64,000 nt of DNA, from assembly GCF_002198115.1 (NCBI RefSeq), contig NZ_NGNR01000001.1:748268-812267 (forward strand), given 5' to 3'. This DNA comes from Robiginitalea sediminis. GTDB taxonomy: Bacteria; Bacteroidota; Bacteroidia; Flavobacteriales; Flavobacteriaceae. The notes under the pieces were generated by a model that saw nothing but the letters and a program-made list of their open reading frames with translations, was not told the DNA's origin and ran no database searches. The stretch's first letter is position 1. Every line of letters starts with the position of its first letter. The position numbers and the translations under genes were made by a program. This document shows, one piece after another, positions 50,500-59,021 of this stretch.

Positions 50500-52776
50500 C
50501 TAGTCTACCTGGTACCGGAGGCCTATAAAAGCCCTGATACCCTGGTTGGGCCCGTAAACATAGGAAGGGTCGAAGGTCAGGGCATAAGGGTTATCCGGGG
50601 TTGCCACCGGGTCTCCCGAGGCATTGAAGGTCACGTTACGGTCAAAAGGGTCGCTGGCCCGGGCTATGATAAAGGGATTACCCCGGTTGGGGGTCCAGTC
50701 CAGCAGGTTTTTCACCCCCCCGTAGAGCTGGAAGCCCCCCAGGCCCTTGTAGGTGAGCTGGATATTCTGCAGGCTCCAGACGGGACTGAATTCCCGCCGG
50801 GGGTCCAGTTCACCGAGCAGGGGGAGCCGCATGGGCCCGTACAGGTTGCCAGTATAGTCCACGGCCAGCCTTAGGGCTCGGATTTCATACCCCACACTCC
50901 AGGTCCCCATAAAGTTTTCGGTCAGGATTTGCCGTTGTCTTTGGCCATTCTGCGTATTGCTGACATCCTGAAGGGTTGCCCCGAGGCTCACCCTCAGCCC
51001 GCTGGCATGGGCCATCTCCAGGTTGGCACTCAGCCCCATGGAAACGGCTTTGCCATCCAGGTTCCGGTACCGGATTTCATCCGGGTTGCTGTCGTAGTCC
51101 GGGATAATGGCGTTGGTAAAGCGGGTGTAAAACGCCGAGGCGTCCAGGGCAAAGAAGTGCCCGCTGCGGGTGTAGAATTTCTGAAGGTAGTTCAGGTTGG
51201 CGTTCCAGGAGCGCTCGGGTTGCAGGTCCTCCTCGATGATCACGTCCCGGGCCCCGGTAAGGGCGGCATGGTCTTCGGTAAAGAGGTTAACCACCCGGAA
51301 GCCGGTACCTGCGTTAAGGCGAAGTACCCCGAATTCAGAGGTTTTCCAGCGGTATGCCACCCTGGGGGTCACCACGGACCCGTGGCGCCGGTCGTAATCG
51401 TATCGGAGGCCCGACAGGAGGGAATGACGGGGGCTGAACTTCCACTCGTCCTGGACAAAAATGCCGGGTAGCCAGACCTGGTCCGGATTGTTTTCCCCCC
51501 CATTGGCCGTTGCCGGGGTGTTGTCGTCGTAATACGTGTAGCGCAGGGCCAGGCCCGCCAGCAAATCGTGCCTGCCTGCGGTTTTGTCCCAGGTGAGCTG
51601 CCCGAAGCCGATGCGTTGCTGGGCCAGGTACGGGGTATCCCCGTATACGGAATTCTGGTCGTGGTCGTTGTAGCTCACCGCCAGCATAAGGGGTTCCTCC
51701 GTGGGCAGCTGGTACCGGGCCAGCACTTCCCACCTTCGGGTGTAAATACTTTCCCCATAGACCTGGTCCCCGCCCCGGTTGGCAGGTGTCCACTGCATTT
51801 CTCCCCCCCACCGGTCTTCGTAAAAGAACCGGCCGGCCCATTGTAAAACGCGGTTTTGCGGACGTTTTACCTGCCATTTCTGGAAGATGGAAATCCGTTC
51901 CTGTAGGGTCACATCCGTAAAATTGTCCCCGTTGTTGTCTATGGGGACATCGTAATTGAAGTAATTGACACCCAATAGGAGGTCTGATTTGGGACTTACC
52001 CGGATCTTTCCCCCGGCATCGAGGTTGTATTCGCCCCATCCGGTTACAAAGCCGTCCGAGAAGAACTCCGGTGCCCCGAGAGGGGCTTTGGTGATCACGT
52101 TGATGAGCCCGCCAACGGCCTCGCTCCCATACAGGCTGGAAGCGGGTCCCTTTACAATTTCCACCTGTTCAATGAGGCTGTTCGGGATACCGCTGAGGCC
52201 ATAGACCGTGCCCAGACCGCTCACAATGGGCATCCCATCGATAAGTACCAGGGTGTAGGGCCCCTCCAGGCCGTTGATATGGATATCCCCTGTATTGCAG
52301 ACGTTGCAGTTTATCTGGGGCCGTACCCCATTTACGTTTTGCAACCCCTCGAAAATATTGGCGGTGGGGTTCCGCTTAAAAAAAGTAGGGCTGTAGACCT
52401 CTACAGGGACCGGGGTATCCGTCCGGTTTACCGCTTTCATGGTGCCGGTTACCACCGTTTCGCTGAGTTGTTCCACGGCGGGCTCCAGGTGTAGGTCCAG
52501 GCGGGCGGTCTCACCCGGCTGCAACCGAAACTCCGAAATTCCGGGGCGGTACCCCATGGCTGTAACCCGAAGCGTATGCGTTCCCGGGGGGAGGCTCTCC
52601 AGCAGATAGTTGCCTTCCAAATCTGTGGTAGTTCCCGCCTGCTGTCCTATTACAGTTACATGGGCGAGGGGTAGGGGTAGCCCGGTCTCGTCCAGGATGG
52701 TCCCGGAAACTGCAGTCTGCTGTGCCAGTGCGACCAGCGGGAGCAGGAATATGATGAGGCTACGCCATAATTGCAT
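50500..52776 (-). CDS. TonB-dependent receptor, probable metal or metallophore uptake
   Basis: 758 residues. A signal peptide (to ALAQQ), a carboxypeptidase-regulatory-like domain (VSGTILDETGLPLPLAHV, 23-100), and a plug with INGLEGPYTLVLIDGMPI and VEIVKGPASSLYGSEAVGG. The plug has Cys157 and Cys160 in NCNVCNTGD. It ends RAFIGLRYQVD. It is divergent from a DtxR-like regulator and a ZIP transporter, with a putative operator between, so a role in manganese, iron or zinc uptake is inferred. Confidence 0.88.
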   Translation of the reverse strand: MQLWRSLIIFLLPLVALAQQTAVSGTILDETGLPLPLAHVTVIGQQAGTTTDLEGNYLLESLPPGTHTLRVTAMGYRPGISEFRLQPGETARLDLHLEPAVEQLSETVVTGTMKAVNRTDTPVPVEVYSPTFFKRNPTANIFEGLQNVNGVRPQINCNVCNTGDIHINGLEGPYTLVLIDGMPIVSGLGTVYGLSGIPNSLIEQVEIVKGPASSLYGSEAVGGLINVITKAPLGAPEFFSDGFVTGWGEYNLDAGGKIRVSPKSDLLLGVNYFNYDVPIDNNGDNFTDVTLQERISIFQKWQVKRPQNRVLQWAGRFFYEDRWGGEMQWTPANRGGDQVYGESIYTRRWEVLARYQLPTEEPLMLAVSYNDHDQNSVYGDTPYLAQQRIGFGQLTWDKTAGRHDLLAGLALRYTYYDDNTPATANGGENNPDQVWLPGIFVQDEWKFSPRHSLLSGLRYDYDRRHGSVVTPRVAYRWKTSEFGVLRLNAGTGFRVVNLFTEDHAALTGARDVIIEEDLQPERSWNANLNYLQKFYTRSGHFFALDASAFYTRFTNAIIPDYDSNPDEIRYRNLDGKAVSMGLSANLEMAHASGLRVSLGATLQDVSNTQNGQRQRQILTENFMGTWSVGYEIRALRLAVDYTGNLYGPMRLPLLGELDPRREFSPVWSLQNIQLTYKGLGGFQLYGGVKNLLDWTPNRGNPFIIARASDPFDRNVTFNASGDPVATPDNPYALTFDPSYVYGPNQGIRAFIGLRYQVD

Positions 52777-52792
52777 TAGACTGTAAAATAAA

Positions 52793-52808
52793 TTTAGACA
52801 AAGCTAAA
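52793..52808. promoter_or_regulatory. Putative DtxR/MntR operator
   Basis: TTTAG (52793-52797), 6-bp spacer, CTAAA (52804-52808): an inverted repeat of the general form bound by DtxR-type regulators. It is 17 bp upstream of the TonB receptor start and 50 bp from the regulator's start. A second AT-only inverted repeat lies at 52815-52830. Confidence 0.45.
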
Positions 52809-52832
52809 AATATGTTTTTATAAATAAAAATG

Positions 52833-52840
52833 TATTTTTG
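52833..52840 (+). promoter_or_regulatory. -7 element of the dtxR-like gene
   Basis: A perfect TATTTTTG at 52833-52840, with no clear TTG at the proper distance. It rules out the TTG start codon at 52838 and supports the ATG at 52859. Confidence 0.4.
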
Positions 52841-52858
52841 ATACCACTACAACAGGTC

Positions 52859-53515
52859 ATGACGCAATCCGAAGAAAATTACCTGAAAGGGATCTACCAC
52901 CTGAGCCATGCCGGGCAGCAATCCGTTGCAACTAATGCCATTGCCGAACACATGGAAACCAAGCCCTCTTCGGTAACCGATATGCTCAAACGCCTTGCAG
53001 AGAAGGGGCTGGTAGACTACCAGCGGTACAAAGGGGTCTCCCTGACTGAATCCGGTGCCCAAAGTGCCCTGAAGGTGATCCGGAAACACCGGCTATGGGA
53101 GGTTTTCCTGGTGGAGAAACTCGACTTTTCCTGGGATGAGGTCCACGAGGTGGCCGAGCAGCTGGAGCACATTAAGAGCGAACAGCTCATAGACCGTTTG
53201 GATGCCCATTTGGACTATCCGGATTTTGACCCCCATGGGGACCCGATCCCGGATAAGGACGGAAAATTCAAGGCCAGGGAAAAGCGTTTGCTCTCCTCTC
53301 TGCGCCCGGGGGATACCGGAGTCTGTATAGGGGTCAAGGATTCATCATCCCCTTTCCTGCGTTTCCTGGACAAATACGGGATCGCCCTTGGCAGTGAGAT
53401 ATCGGTGACGGCCAAAGAAGAATTCGACGACTCCATGGCCATCCGTCTGGGCGGGCAGGACCTGCAGATTTCCCATCAGATTGCCTCCAACCTCTTTGTA
53501 AAACCCAACCGCTGA
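52859..53515 (+). CDS. DtxR-family metal-dependent regulator
   Basis: 218 residues from the ATG at 52859. The winged helix MTQSEENYLKGIYHL to SSVTDMLKRLAEKGLV, the metal-binding dimer domain with EHIKSEQLIDRLDAHL and PDFDPHGDPIP, and a C-terminal SH3-like/FeoA-type domain (GDTGVCIGVKDSS to the end) are all present. It senses Mn or Fe in the cytosol and represses uptake genes. It is followed after 2 bp by the ZIP transporter gene. Confidence 0.92.
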   Translation: MTQSEENYLKGIYHLSHAGQQSVATNAIAEHMETKPSSVTDMLKRLAEKGLVDYQRYKGVSLTESGAQSALKVIRKHRLWEVFLVEKLDFSWDEVHEVAEQLEHIKSEQLIDRLDAHLDYPDFDPHGDPIPDKDGKFKAREKRLLSSLRPGDTGVCIGVKDSSSPFLRFLDKYGIALGSEISVTAKEEFDDSMAIRLGGQDLQISHQIASNLFVKPNR

Positions 53516-53517
53516 TT

Positions 53518-54333
53518 ATGGACGCTGTTATAAACTACCTGGAATCCATCAACCCCATCCTGGCCGCCCTTTATGCCACCCTGTTCACCTGGGGCCTTAC
53601 GGCTGCCGGGGCCGGGCTGGTATTTTTCTTCAAGACCATGAACCGGGCCGTGCTGGACGGGATGCTCGGGTTTACCGGGGGGGTAATGGTCGCTGCCAGT
53701 TTCTGGAGCCTGCTGGCCCCGGGAATCGAGATGAGCCCCGGGGAGGGCTTTGTCAAAGTGATCCCCTCCGCAGTGGGCTTCCTGCTTGGGGCCTTGTTTA
53801 TTTTTGGCCTGGACAAAATTCTGCCCCACCTCCACATCAACTTTAAGGAAAGCGAAGGGTTACAAACCCCTTGGCGGCGGACAACCCTGCTTACCCTGGC
53901 CATTACCCTTCACAACATCCCGGAAGGGTTGGCCGTAGGGGTCCTCTTCGGAGGAGTGGCCGCCGGGTTCGAAGGAGCTTCCATTGGCGGGGCGGCAGCC
54001 CTTGCCCTGGGGATCGGGCTTCAGAACTTTCCCGAGGGGTTTGCTGTGGCCATGCCGCTCAGGCGCTTTGGCCTGAGCCGCAGGAAAAGCTGGATGTACG
54101 GGCAGGCTTCGGCTATCGTGGAACCCATTGCTGGGGTCCTGGGGGCATGGGCGGTGCTCACCTTCCAGCCCATCCTTCCCTATGCCCTAGCCTTTGCGGC
54201 CGGCGCCATGATTTTCGTGGTGGTGGAGGAGGTTATCCCGGAAACCCAGCTCGACAAGTTTACCGATATCGCCACCCTGGGCTTTATTGGCGGGTTTATC
54301 ATCATGATGACCCTGGATGTGGGCCTGGGATAA
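53518..54333 (+). CDS. ZIP-family divalent metal transporter
   Basis: 271 residues with about eight hydrophobic segments. The metal-site motifs are HNIPEG (132-137) and QNFPEG (169-174), in helices 4 and 5. The latter has Gln-Asn where some ZIPs have His. It would bring Zn, Mn or Fe into the cytosol. Start 2 bp after the DtxR-like gene's stop, so both are one operon. GufA/ZupT-like. Confidence 0.92.
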   Translation: MDAVINYLESINPILAALYATLFTWGLTAAGAGLVFFFKTMNRAVLDGMLGFTGGVMVAASFWSLLAPGIEMSPGEGFVKVIPSAVGFLLGALFIFGLDKILPHLHINFKESEGLQTPWRRTTLLTLAITLHNIPEGLAVGVLFGGVAAGFEGASIGGAAALALGIGLQNFPEGFAVAMPLRRFGLSRRKSWMYGQASAIVEPIAGVLGAWAVLTFQPILPYALAFAAGAMIFVVVEEVIPETQLDKFTDIATLGFIGGFIIMMTLDVGLG

Positions 54334-54359
54334 AAAAAAACCGGCCAGCCGGCCGGTTT
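54332..54359. terminator. Terminator between convergent genes
   Basis: AAACCGGCC (54338-54346), loop AGCC, GGCCGGTTT (54351-54359). A run of nine A on the left gives a strong U tract for the minus-strand DinB-like gene; for the plus strand only three T follow. Confidence 0.78.
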
Positions 54360-54366
54360 CATGTTA

Positions 54367-54888
54367 TTACTGCCCACCCTGGCTCCAGGGGGGTACCACC
54401 CCGTTAGACCTTGCATAGGCGATTAACTGCCCTTTGTGTTCCCCGTTGTGTTCCAGGATAATCAGCAGGGAAGACAGGCGGTTTGGCTTGGCAAAGCCTA
54501 GGTCCACTTCATCGCCAAAGGTTCCGGCTTCTACCATGGCCATTTTTTCCTTGATAAAGGCACTGGATTGTTTGAAGGTATCAATTATGGCCTCTTTGCC
54601 CTGGATGGACTCCATGGTCATGATATCCACCCCTTCCGGCAGGGTATAGCCCATCTTCATGGCGATGTAATAGTTGGCGGCAGCCGTGTGCAGGATGGTT
54701 TCGCCCACGGAACGAACGCCTTCGGCCGGCCTCCAGTTCATCTGGTCTTCACTGAAGGCTTCTGCCAGGGCTACGATATTCCCCTGGGTTTGTTCGAGCA
54801 TACCGCTGATGCTGGGCACCACCACGGCTTCCTGAGACCAGGCACCAAAGGTGACGAGTCCCAAACACAATACGAGTACTTTTTTCAT
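54367..54888 (-). CDS. Exported DinB-like protein
   Basis: 173 residues from the ATG at 54888; a longer frame starts at 54939. The signal peptide MKKVLVLCLGLVTFGAWSQ is cut near residue 19. The rest fits the DinB four-helix fold: ETILHTAAANYYIA and LEHNGEHKGQLIAYAR supply the likely metal-binding His residues. Secreted DinB-like proteins are common in Bacteroidota, with no known role. It is unrelated in position to the DinB gene at 10755. Confidence 0.78.
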   Translation of the reverse strand: MKKVLVLCLGLVTFGAWSQEAVVVPSISGMLEQTQGNIVALAEAFSEDQMNWRPAEGVRSVGETILHTAAANYYIAMKMGYTLPEGVDIMTMESIQGKEAIIDTFKQSSAFIKEKMAMVEAGTFGDEVDLGFAKPNRLSSLLIILEHNGEHKGQLIAYARSNGVVPPWSQGGQ

Positions 54889-55062
54889 TTTCTGAGGTTT
54901 TAAGGTTGTAGTCGATACGGAGTCGGTCGGGGGAATCATTTAAAAATAACATTTAATTCCCAACATTTCCCCCTGGGGCTCCAGGATCGGGCCATCCATG
55001 GACGTATTTGTCCGGAATTAGGGGTAGAAAACGTATTTTTAGGAATTGTAAAACGAATCCCT

Positions 55063-57102
55063 ATGCGCAACGTTCTCATCGCCTTGATCGCCTTTGTGGC
55101 AGCACTACCCCTTCAGGGTCAGAAGACCCCCTTCGAATATCTGGATGTGTTCCAGCTCCAGTACGCCTCGGACCCGCAGATAAACCCTGATGGTTCCCAG
55201 ATCGTGTACCGGAGGATGCGTTTCGACATCCAGAAGGACCGCGCCACAGGAGACCTATGGACCATCAATGCCGATGGGACTTCCCACCAGAAACTTACTC
55301 CCCTGGAGGGCAGTGAGTCCTCCCCGCGCTGGTCGCCCTCCGGAGATCGCCTTGCCTTTGTCCGGGGTACCGAGGAGGGATCGGAAGTCTATATGTACTG
55401 GAGGGCTACCGGGAGGGTGGCACGCCTTTCGCAATTACCGGAGAGCCCTGCATCCCTCAGTTGGTCTGCAGACGGACGCCACCTGGCCTTTACCATGATG
55501 GTGCCCAAGGCGCCCCCGGTCCTGGCCAAAATGCCCAAGGCACCCAAGGGTGCGAAGTGGGCAGGAGAGGCCCGGGTTACCGACCGGTTGTATCACGAGG
55601 CAGACGGGCGCGGGTACATTCCCACCGGGTTCAGCCATATCTTTGTGATGCCTTCGGAAGGTGGGGCCTACCGACAGATTTCATCCGGCGATTTCCACCA
55701 CCGGGGCAGCCTTTCCTGGTCCGCAGACGGCTCGGAAATCTACTTTTCGGGCAACCGCAACGAAGACTGGGAATACGACTTCCGTAACAGGGAAGTATAT
55801 GCCGTCTCCACCCGGGATGGCAGCTACCGGCAACTGACCACCAGCCCGGGGCCGGATTCCGGGCCCGCGGTATCCCCGGATGGCAGCCTGGTAGCCTATA
55901 CTGGCTATACCGACAAAACCCAGACCTACCAGGTCACCGAACTCCGCCTGATGCGCCCCGACGGTTCCGAGAAACGCGTCCTGACGCCGGACCTGGACCG
56001 CAGCGTTTCCGACATTGCCTGGGATTCCCGCGGCAAAGGCCTTTATTTCACGTACGACAACAATGGGAATACTAAGATCGGGTACGTGAGCCTGGACGGT
56101 AAGGTTACCGAGCTGGCCGGCAACGTGGGGGGAACTTCTATTGGGAGGCCCTACGGAGGAGGTTCTTTCAGCGTATCACAGAACGGGAAACTGTCCTATA
56201 CCACAACCCGGCCCGAGCATCCTTCGGACCTGGCCGTTGTAGACAAGGCCGGGCAGGGGGCGCGCCGCATTACCCGCCTAAGTGCAGGACTTCTGGATTA
56301 CCGCGAATTGGGGCAGGTGGAGGAACTCTGGTACGAATCCACTTTCGACGGCCGACGGATACAGGGGTGGGTGGTTTATCCGCCCGGGTATGACCCGTCC
56401 CGGAAATACCCCTTCCTGGTGGAAAACCACGGTGGGCCCATTTCAAACTATGGGGACCGGTTTTCCGCCGAGATGCAATTGTATGCCTCGGCCGGGTATA
56501 TTGTGTTTTACCCCAACCCCAGGGGCAGTACCAGTTACGGGGAGGAATTCGGAAACCTGCTGTACCACAACTATCCCGGAGAAGACTACCAGGACGTTAT
56601 GGACGGGGTGGATGCCTGTATCCGAAAAGGGATTGCCCACGAAGACCAGCTTTTTGTGACCGGCGGCAGTGCCGGGGGGATAATGACCGCTTGGATGGTT
56701 GGCAAGAACAACCGCTTTGAGGCCGCCGTGGTGGCCAAACCCGTAGTAAACTGGATCAGTAAAACCCTGGTGGCAGACAATTATTTCTACTACGCCGATA
56801 CCCGGTTCCCGGGACAACCGTGGGAGAATTTTGAGGCGTACTGGAGTTTTTCCCCCCTCTCCCTGGTGGCCAATATCCAGACCCCGACCATGGTCATGGT
56901 GGGGATGGACGATTTGCGCACCCCCCCGAGCGAGGCCAAGCAGTTGTACCATGCCCTGAAACTCCGGAAAATCGAAACCGCTTTGGTGGAAATCCCCGGG
57001 GCCAGCCATGGCATCGCCAGCCGGCCCAGCAACCTGATCAGCAAGATTGCCCACACCGTGGCCTGGCTGGACAAGTACCGCACCGATAAAAACGGCGAAT
57101 AA
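55063..57102 (+). CDS. S9-family serine peptidase (dipeptidyl/oligopeptidase type)
   Basis: 679 residues. A signal peptide (to LQGQ), a seven-bladed beta-propeller with WD-like repeats (DLWTINADGT, SPRWSPSGDRLAF, SLSWSADGSEIYF) and a C-terminal alpha/beta-hydrolase domain. The catalytic triad is Ser536 in GGSAGG, Asp616 or Asp617 in GMDDLR, and His649 in GASHGI. It trims peptides in the periplasm. It has a near-consensus TATTTTTA at about 55034, and a one-base overlap with the next gene. Confidence 0.92.
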   Translation: MRNVLIALIAFVAALPLQGQKTPFEYLDVFQLQYASDPQINPDGSQIVYRRMRFDIQKDRATGDLWTINADGTSHQKLTPLEGSESSPRWSPSGDRLAFVRGTEEGSEVYMYWRATGRVARLSQLPESPASLSWSADGRHLAFTMMVPKAPPVLAKMPKAPKGAKWAGEARVTDRLYHEADGRGYIPTGFSHIFVMPSEGGAYRQISSGDFHHRGSLSWSADGSEIYFSGNRNEDWEYDFRNREVYAVSTRDGSYRQLTTSPGPDSGPAVSPDGSLVAYTGYTDKTQTYQVTELRLMRPDGSEKRVLTPDLDRSVSDIAWDSRGKGLYFTYDNNGNTKIGYVSLDGKVTELAGNVGGTSIGRPYGGGSFSVSQNGKLSYTTTRPEHPSDLAVVDKAGQGARRITRLSAGLLDYRELGQVEELWYESTFDGRRIQGWVVYPPGYDPSRKYPFLVENHGGPISNYGDRFSAEMQLYASAGYIVFYPNPRGSTSYGEEFGNLLYHNYPGEDYQDVMDGVDACIRKGIAHEDQLFVTGGSAGGIMTAWMVGKNNRFEAAVVAKPVVNWISKTLVADNYFYYADTRFPGQPWENFEAYWSFSPLSLVANIQTPTMVMVGMDDLRTPPSEAKQLYHALKLRKIETALVEIPGASHGIASRPSNLISKIAHTVAWLDKYRTDKNGE

Positions 57103-57533
57103 TGCGCAGAAAACGGCATTGGTTCTGGAACCTGGTCCTGCTGCTGAGTGTGGCGTTGTGCCTGGTGGCCCTCCTGGCCCATTCCCGGAACTGGAAACGT
57201 CTGAAAGCCGATCGGCTCCAGGTCCTTTCCGGTATTTATGTCGCCGACCTGCCTGTAGATGGGATTGGCTCCCTGGAATGGGTGGCGCGCCTTCCTCAGA
57301 TGGAGCGGGAACACGGGTTTTCGGCCTGGGCCATGGAGAAGGGAAAATTCGTGGATTCCCTCCGGCCCGAGCGGCCCGTTCTGGTACTTGTCGACGATTT
57401 GCGTCGCCCGAAAATCCACCTGGTTTACCGGGATTCCCTGGAACTCTACCTCAATCTGAAGGACTCTACCGAAACGGCAGCGCTGTACCAATGGTTGCAG
57501 GATAGGATCGGCCCGGAAACCACATCCCAATGA
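57102..57533 (+). CDS. Single-pass membrane protein, unknown function
   Basis: 143 residues. The basic start MRRKRHWFWN precedes one hydrophobic helix (LVLLLSVALCLVALLAH), then a periplasmic part of about 110 residues. No family recognised. The start codon overlaps the peptidase stop (TAATG at 57100-57104), so it is made with the S9 peptidase. Confidence 0.62.
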   Translation: MRRKRHWFWNLVLLLSVALCLVALLAHSRNWKRLKADRLQVLSGIYVADLPVDGIGSLEWVARLPQMEREHGFSAWAMEKGKFVDSLRPERPVLVLVDDLRRPKIHLVYRDSLELYLNLKDSTETAALYQWLQDRIGPETTSQ

Positions 57534-57573
57534 TGAGGGGAAGTATTATTTTTGCCCCCAAACGGAACCCACT

Positions 57574-57987
57574 ATGAGAGTCCTTTGCCTCCTCATCCTG
57601 CTATTGGCACCCCTGTTGTCCGCAGCTCAGAACACCTTGGAAATCCAGGTAGAGGGGGTGGACTCCTCCGAAGGCCTCATCCAGGTGGCGGTCTACAACA
57701 GCGAGGCTACTTTTCTGGACGAAGGGGAGGTATACTTCACAGACAGCGTTAAGGCGGTAAAGGGGACCACGAAAGTGTCTATTTCAGACTTGCCGGCCGG
57801 GGAGTACGCCCTGGCCATATTCCACGACCGCAACTCCAATGAACGGTTGGATACCAATTGGATCGGGGTGCCCAAGGAGCCCTACGGGTTTTCCAATGCC
57901 CGAACGCGCACCTTTGGCCCTCCCAGGTACAGGGATTGCGTTTTGAAGCTGCAAAAGGATATGATCATCCAGGTCCCCCTGGAGTAA
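57574..57987 (+). CDS. DUF2141 family exported protein
   Basis: 137 residues with a signal peptide (to LLSAAQ). The DUF2141 marks are present: GLIQVAVYNSEATFL, LPAGEYALAIFHDRN and NERLDTNWIGVPKEPYGFSN. The family is common in the Bacteroidota envelope; its function is unknown. A TATTTTTG element at 57547-57554 may be its promoter. Confidence 0.88.
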   Translation: MRVLCLLILLLAPLLSAAQNTLEIQVEGVDSSEGLIQVAVYNSEATFLDEGEVYFTDSVKAVKGTTKVSISDLPAGEYALAIFHDRNSNERLDTNWIGVPKEPYGFSNARTRTFGPPRYRDCVLKLQKDMIIQVPLE

Positions 57988-57996
57988 GGCTTCCGG

Positions 57997-58410
57997 TTAG
58001 GCCCCTTTCCGGGTGGTAATCACAATGACCCCGGCTGCGCCCCGGCTGCCGTAAAAGGAGGCTTCAGCCCCGCTGAGGCCTTTAACACTTTCCACGTCCA
58101 CCGGGTTAACCACGTCCTTTACCTGCCGGTACGAATTGCCCATGATAAGCCCGTCTACGACGTACAGGGGCTCCCCAACGCGCCCGGACTGCAGGGCGTT
58201 GTTGCTTTTCACAAAGACGGGCACCCCATTTTCCAGGGCCACCCCGGGCAAGCGCCGGATCCGAGTAAGCAGGGGGATTACGTTGCTGTTTTTCCGGTCG
58301 AGTTGCTCTTGCACGGATACCCCGTCGGCACTGGTGGTTTTGGAGCTGCCACAGGAGAGCAGCGTGAGGCCGGCCAGGAGCAGAAGGCCGGGGATGCGTA
58401 GTGTTTTCAT
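57997..58410 (-). CDS. Stand-alone TonB-receptor plug-like lipoprotein
   Basis: 137 residues. Lipobox LLSC near residue 20, then a single plug-type domain of the SusC kind: GEPLYVVDGLIMGNSYR, NPVDVESVKGLSGAEASFYG and SRGAAGVIVITTRKG. There is no barrel, and the ORF ends just after the ITTRKG motif that closes a plug. Such free plugs occur in Bacteroidota with no proven role; a truncated receptor is less likely since it has its own lipobox and clean ends. Confidence 0.78.
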   Translation of the reverse strand: MKTLRIPGLLLLAGLTLLSCGSSKTTSADGVSVQEQLDRKNSNVIPLLTRIRRLPGVALENGVPVFVKSNNALQSGRVGEPLYVVDGLIMGNSYRQVKDVVNPVDVESVKGLSGAEASFYGSRGAAGVIVITTRKGA

Positions 58411-58497
58411 GCCGGGTTCGATTTTTATGAAAGATACGCAAACCCCTCTAAAGCTCCCGGTTTCGCATTAACTTTAACGCTGTACAAATCAAATCCT

Positions 58498-58890
58498 ATG
58501 GAAACCATCCTACTGGCCCAGTTCTTTGCCGTACTCTTTGGGTTTTCCGGGGTCATCCTGGGGGCCTTTGGGGCCCATCGCTTAAAAGGGAAGCTTACTG
58601 AAGAACGCCTGCAAAATTTCGAGACAGCCGTGCGTTACCAGTTTCTCCATGCCCTGTTGCTGCTTGTTGTGGCCTTTAACCTCAGTTTTACCACCCCGGT
58701 GGAAACCTGGGTGGTGAGGGTACTTATCCTGGGGGTCCTGCTCTTTTCAGGTTCCATCTACGGCCTGGTCTACAGCGGGCACAAGGGGCGGAAATGGAAG
58801 GTGCTTATCCCCCTAACACCCCTGGGAGGGCTGCTGATGGCCATTGGGTGGCTCCTGTTGGGGTATGTATTTTTTGCCCCCTTATTCTGA
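58498..58890 (+). CDS. DUF423 family membrane protein
   Basis: 130 residues with four hydrophobic segments. The GAFGAHRLKGKLTEERLQNF block and the YQFLHALLLL segment identify the DUF423 (YgdD) family. It is an inner-membrane protein of unknown role. Its stop codon directly abuts that of the Feo small protein (58890/58891). Confidence 0.85.
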   Translation: METILLAQFFAVLFGFSGVILGAFGAHRLKGKLTEERLQNFETAVRYQFLHALLLLVVAFNLSFTTPVETWVVRVLILGVLLFSGSIYGLVYSGHKGRKWKVLIPLTPLGGLLMAIGWLLLGYVFFAPLF

Positions 58891-59019
58891 TTAGTGGCAG
58901 TCGCAGTCGTCCGGACCGCAGCCCTTCGAAGGCTTGGAAGGGAAAAAGAATTTACGGGCCAGGTAGAAGACGGCTGCCCCAAGGGCCAGGTAGGCGATGA
59001 TGTGTTGCCAGACTTCCAT
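58891..59019 (-). CDS. FeoB-associated Cys-rich membrane protein
   Basis: 42 residues from the ATG at 59019. One hydrophobic helix (IIAYLALGAAVFYLA) precedes a basic stretch and the C-terminal GCGPDDCDCH with three Cys and a final His. It fits the small Cys-rich proteins found next to feoB; binding Fe(II) near the channel is inferred. It starts 2 bp after feoB. Confidence 0.82.
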   Translation of the reverse strand: MEVWQHIIAYLALGAAVFYLARKFFFPSKPSKGCGPDDCDCH

Positions 59020-59021
59020 GG

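Noticed and set aside
52838..52858. TTG start for the DtxR-like gene
   Set aside because: The TTG is part of the TATTTTTG promoter element. The ATG at 52859 starts at the usual point of the winged helix.
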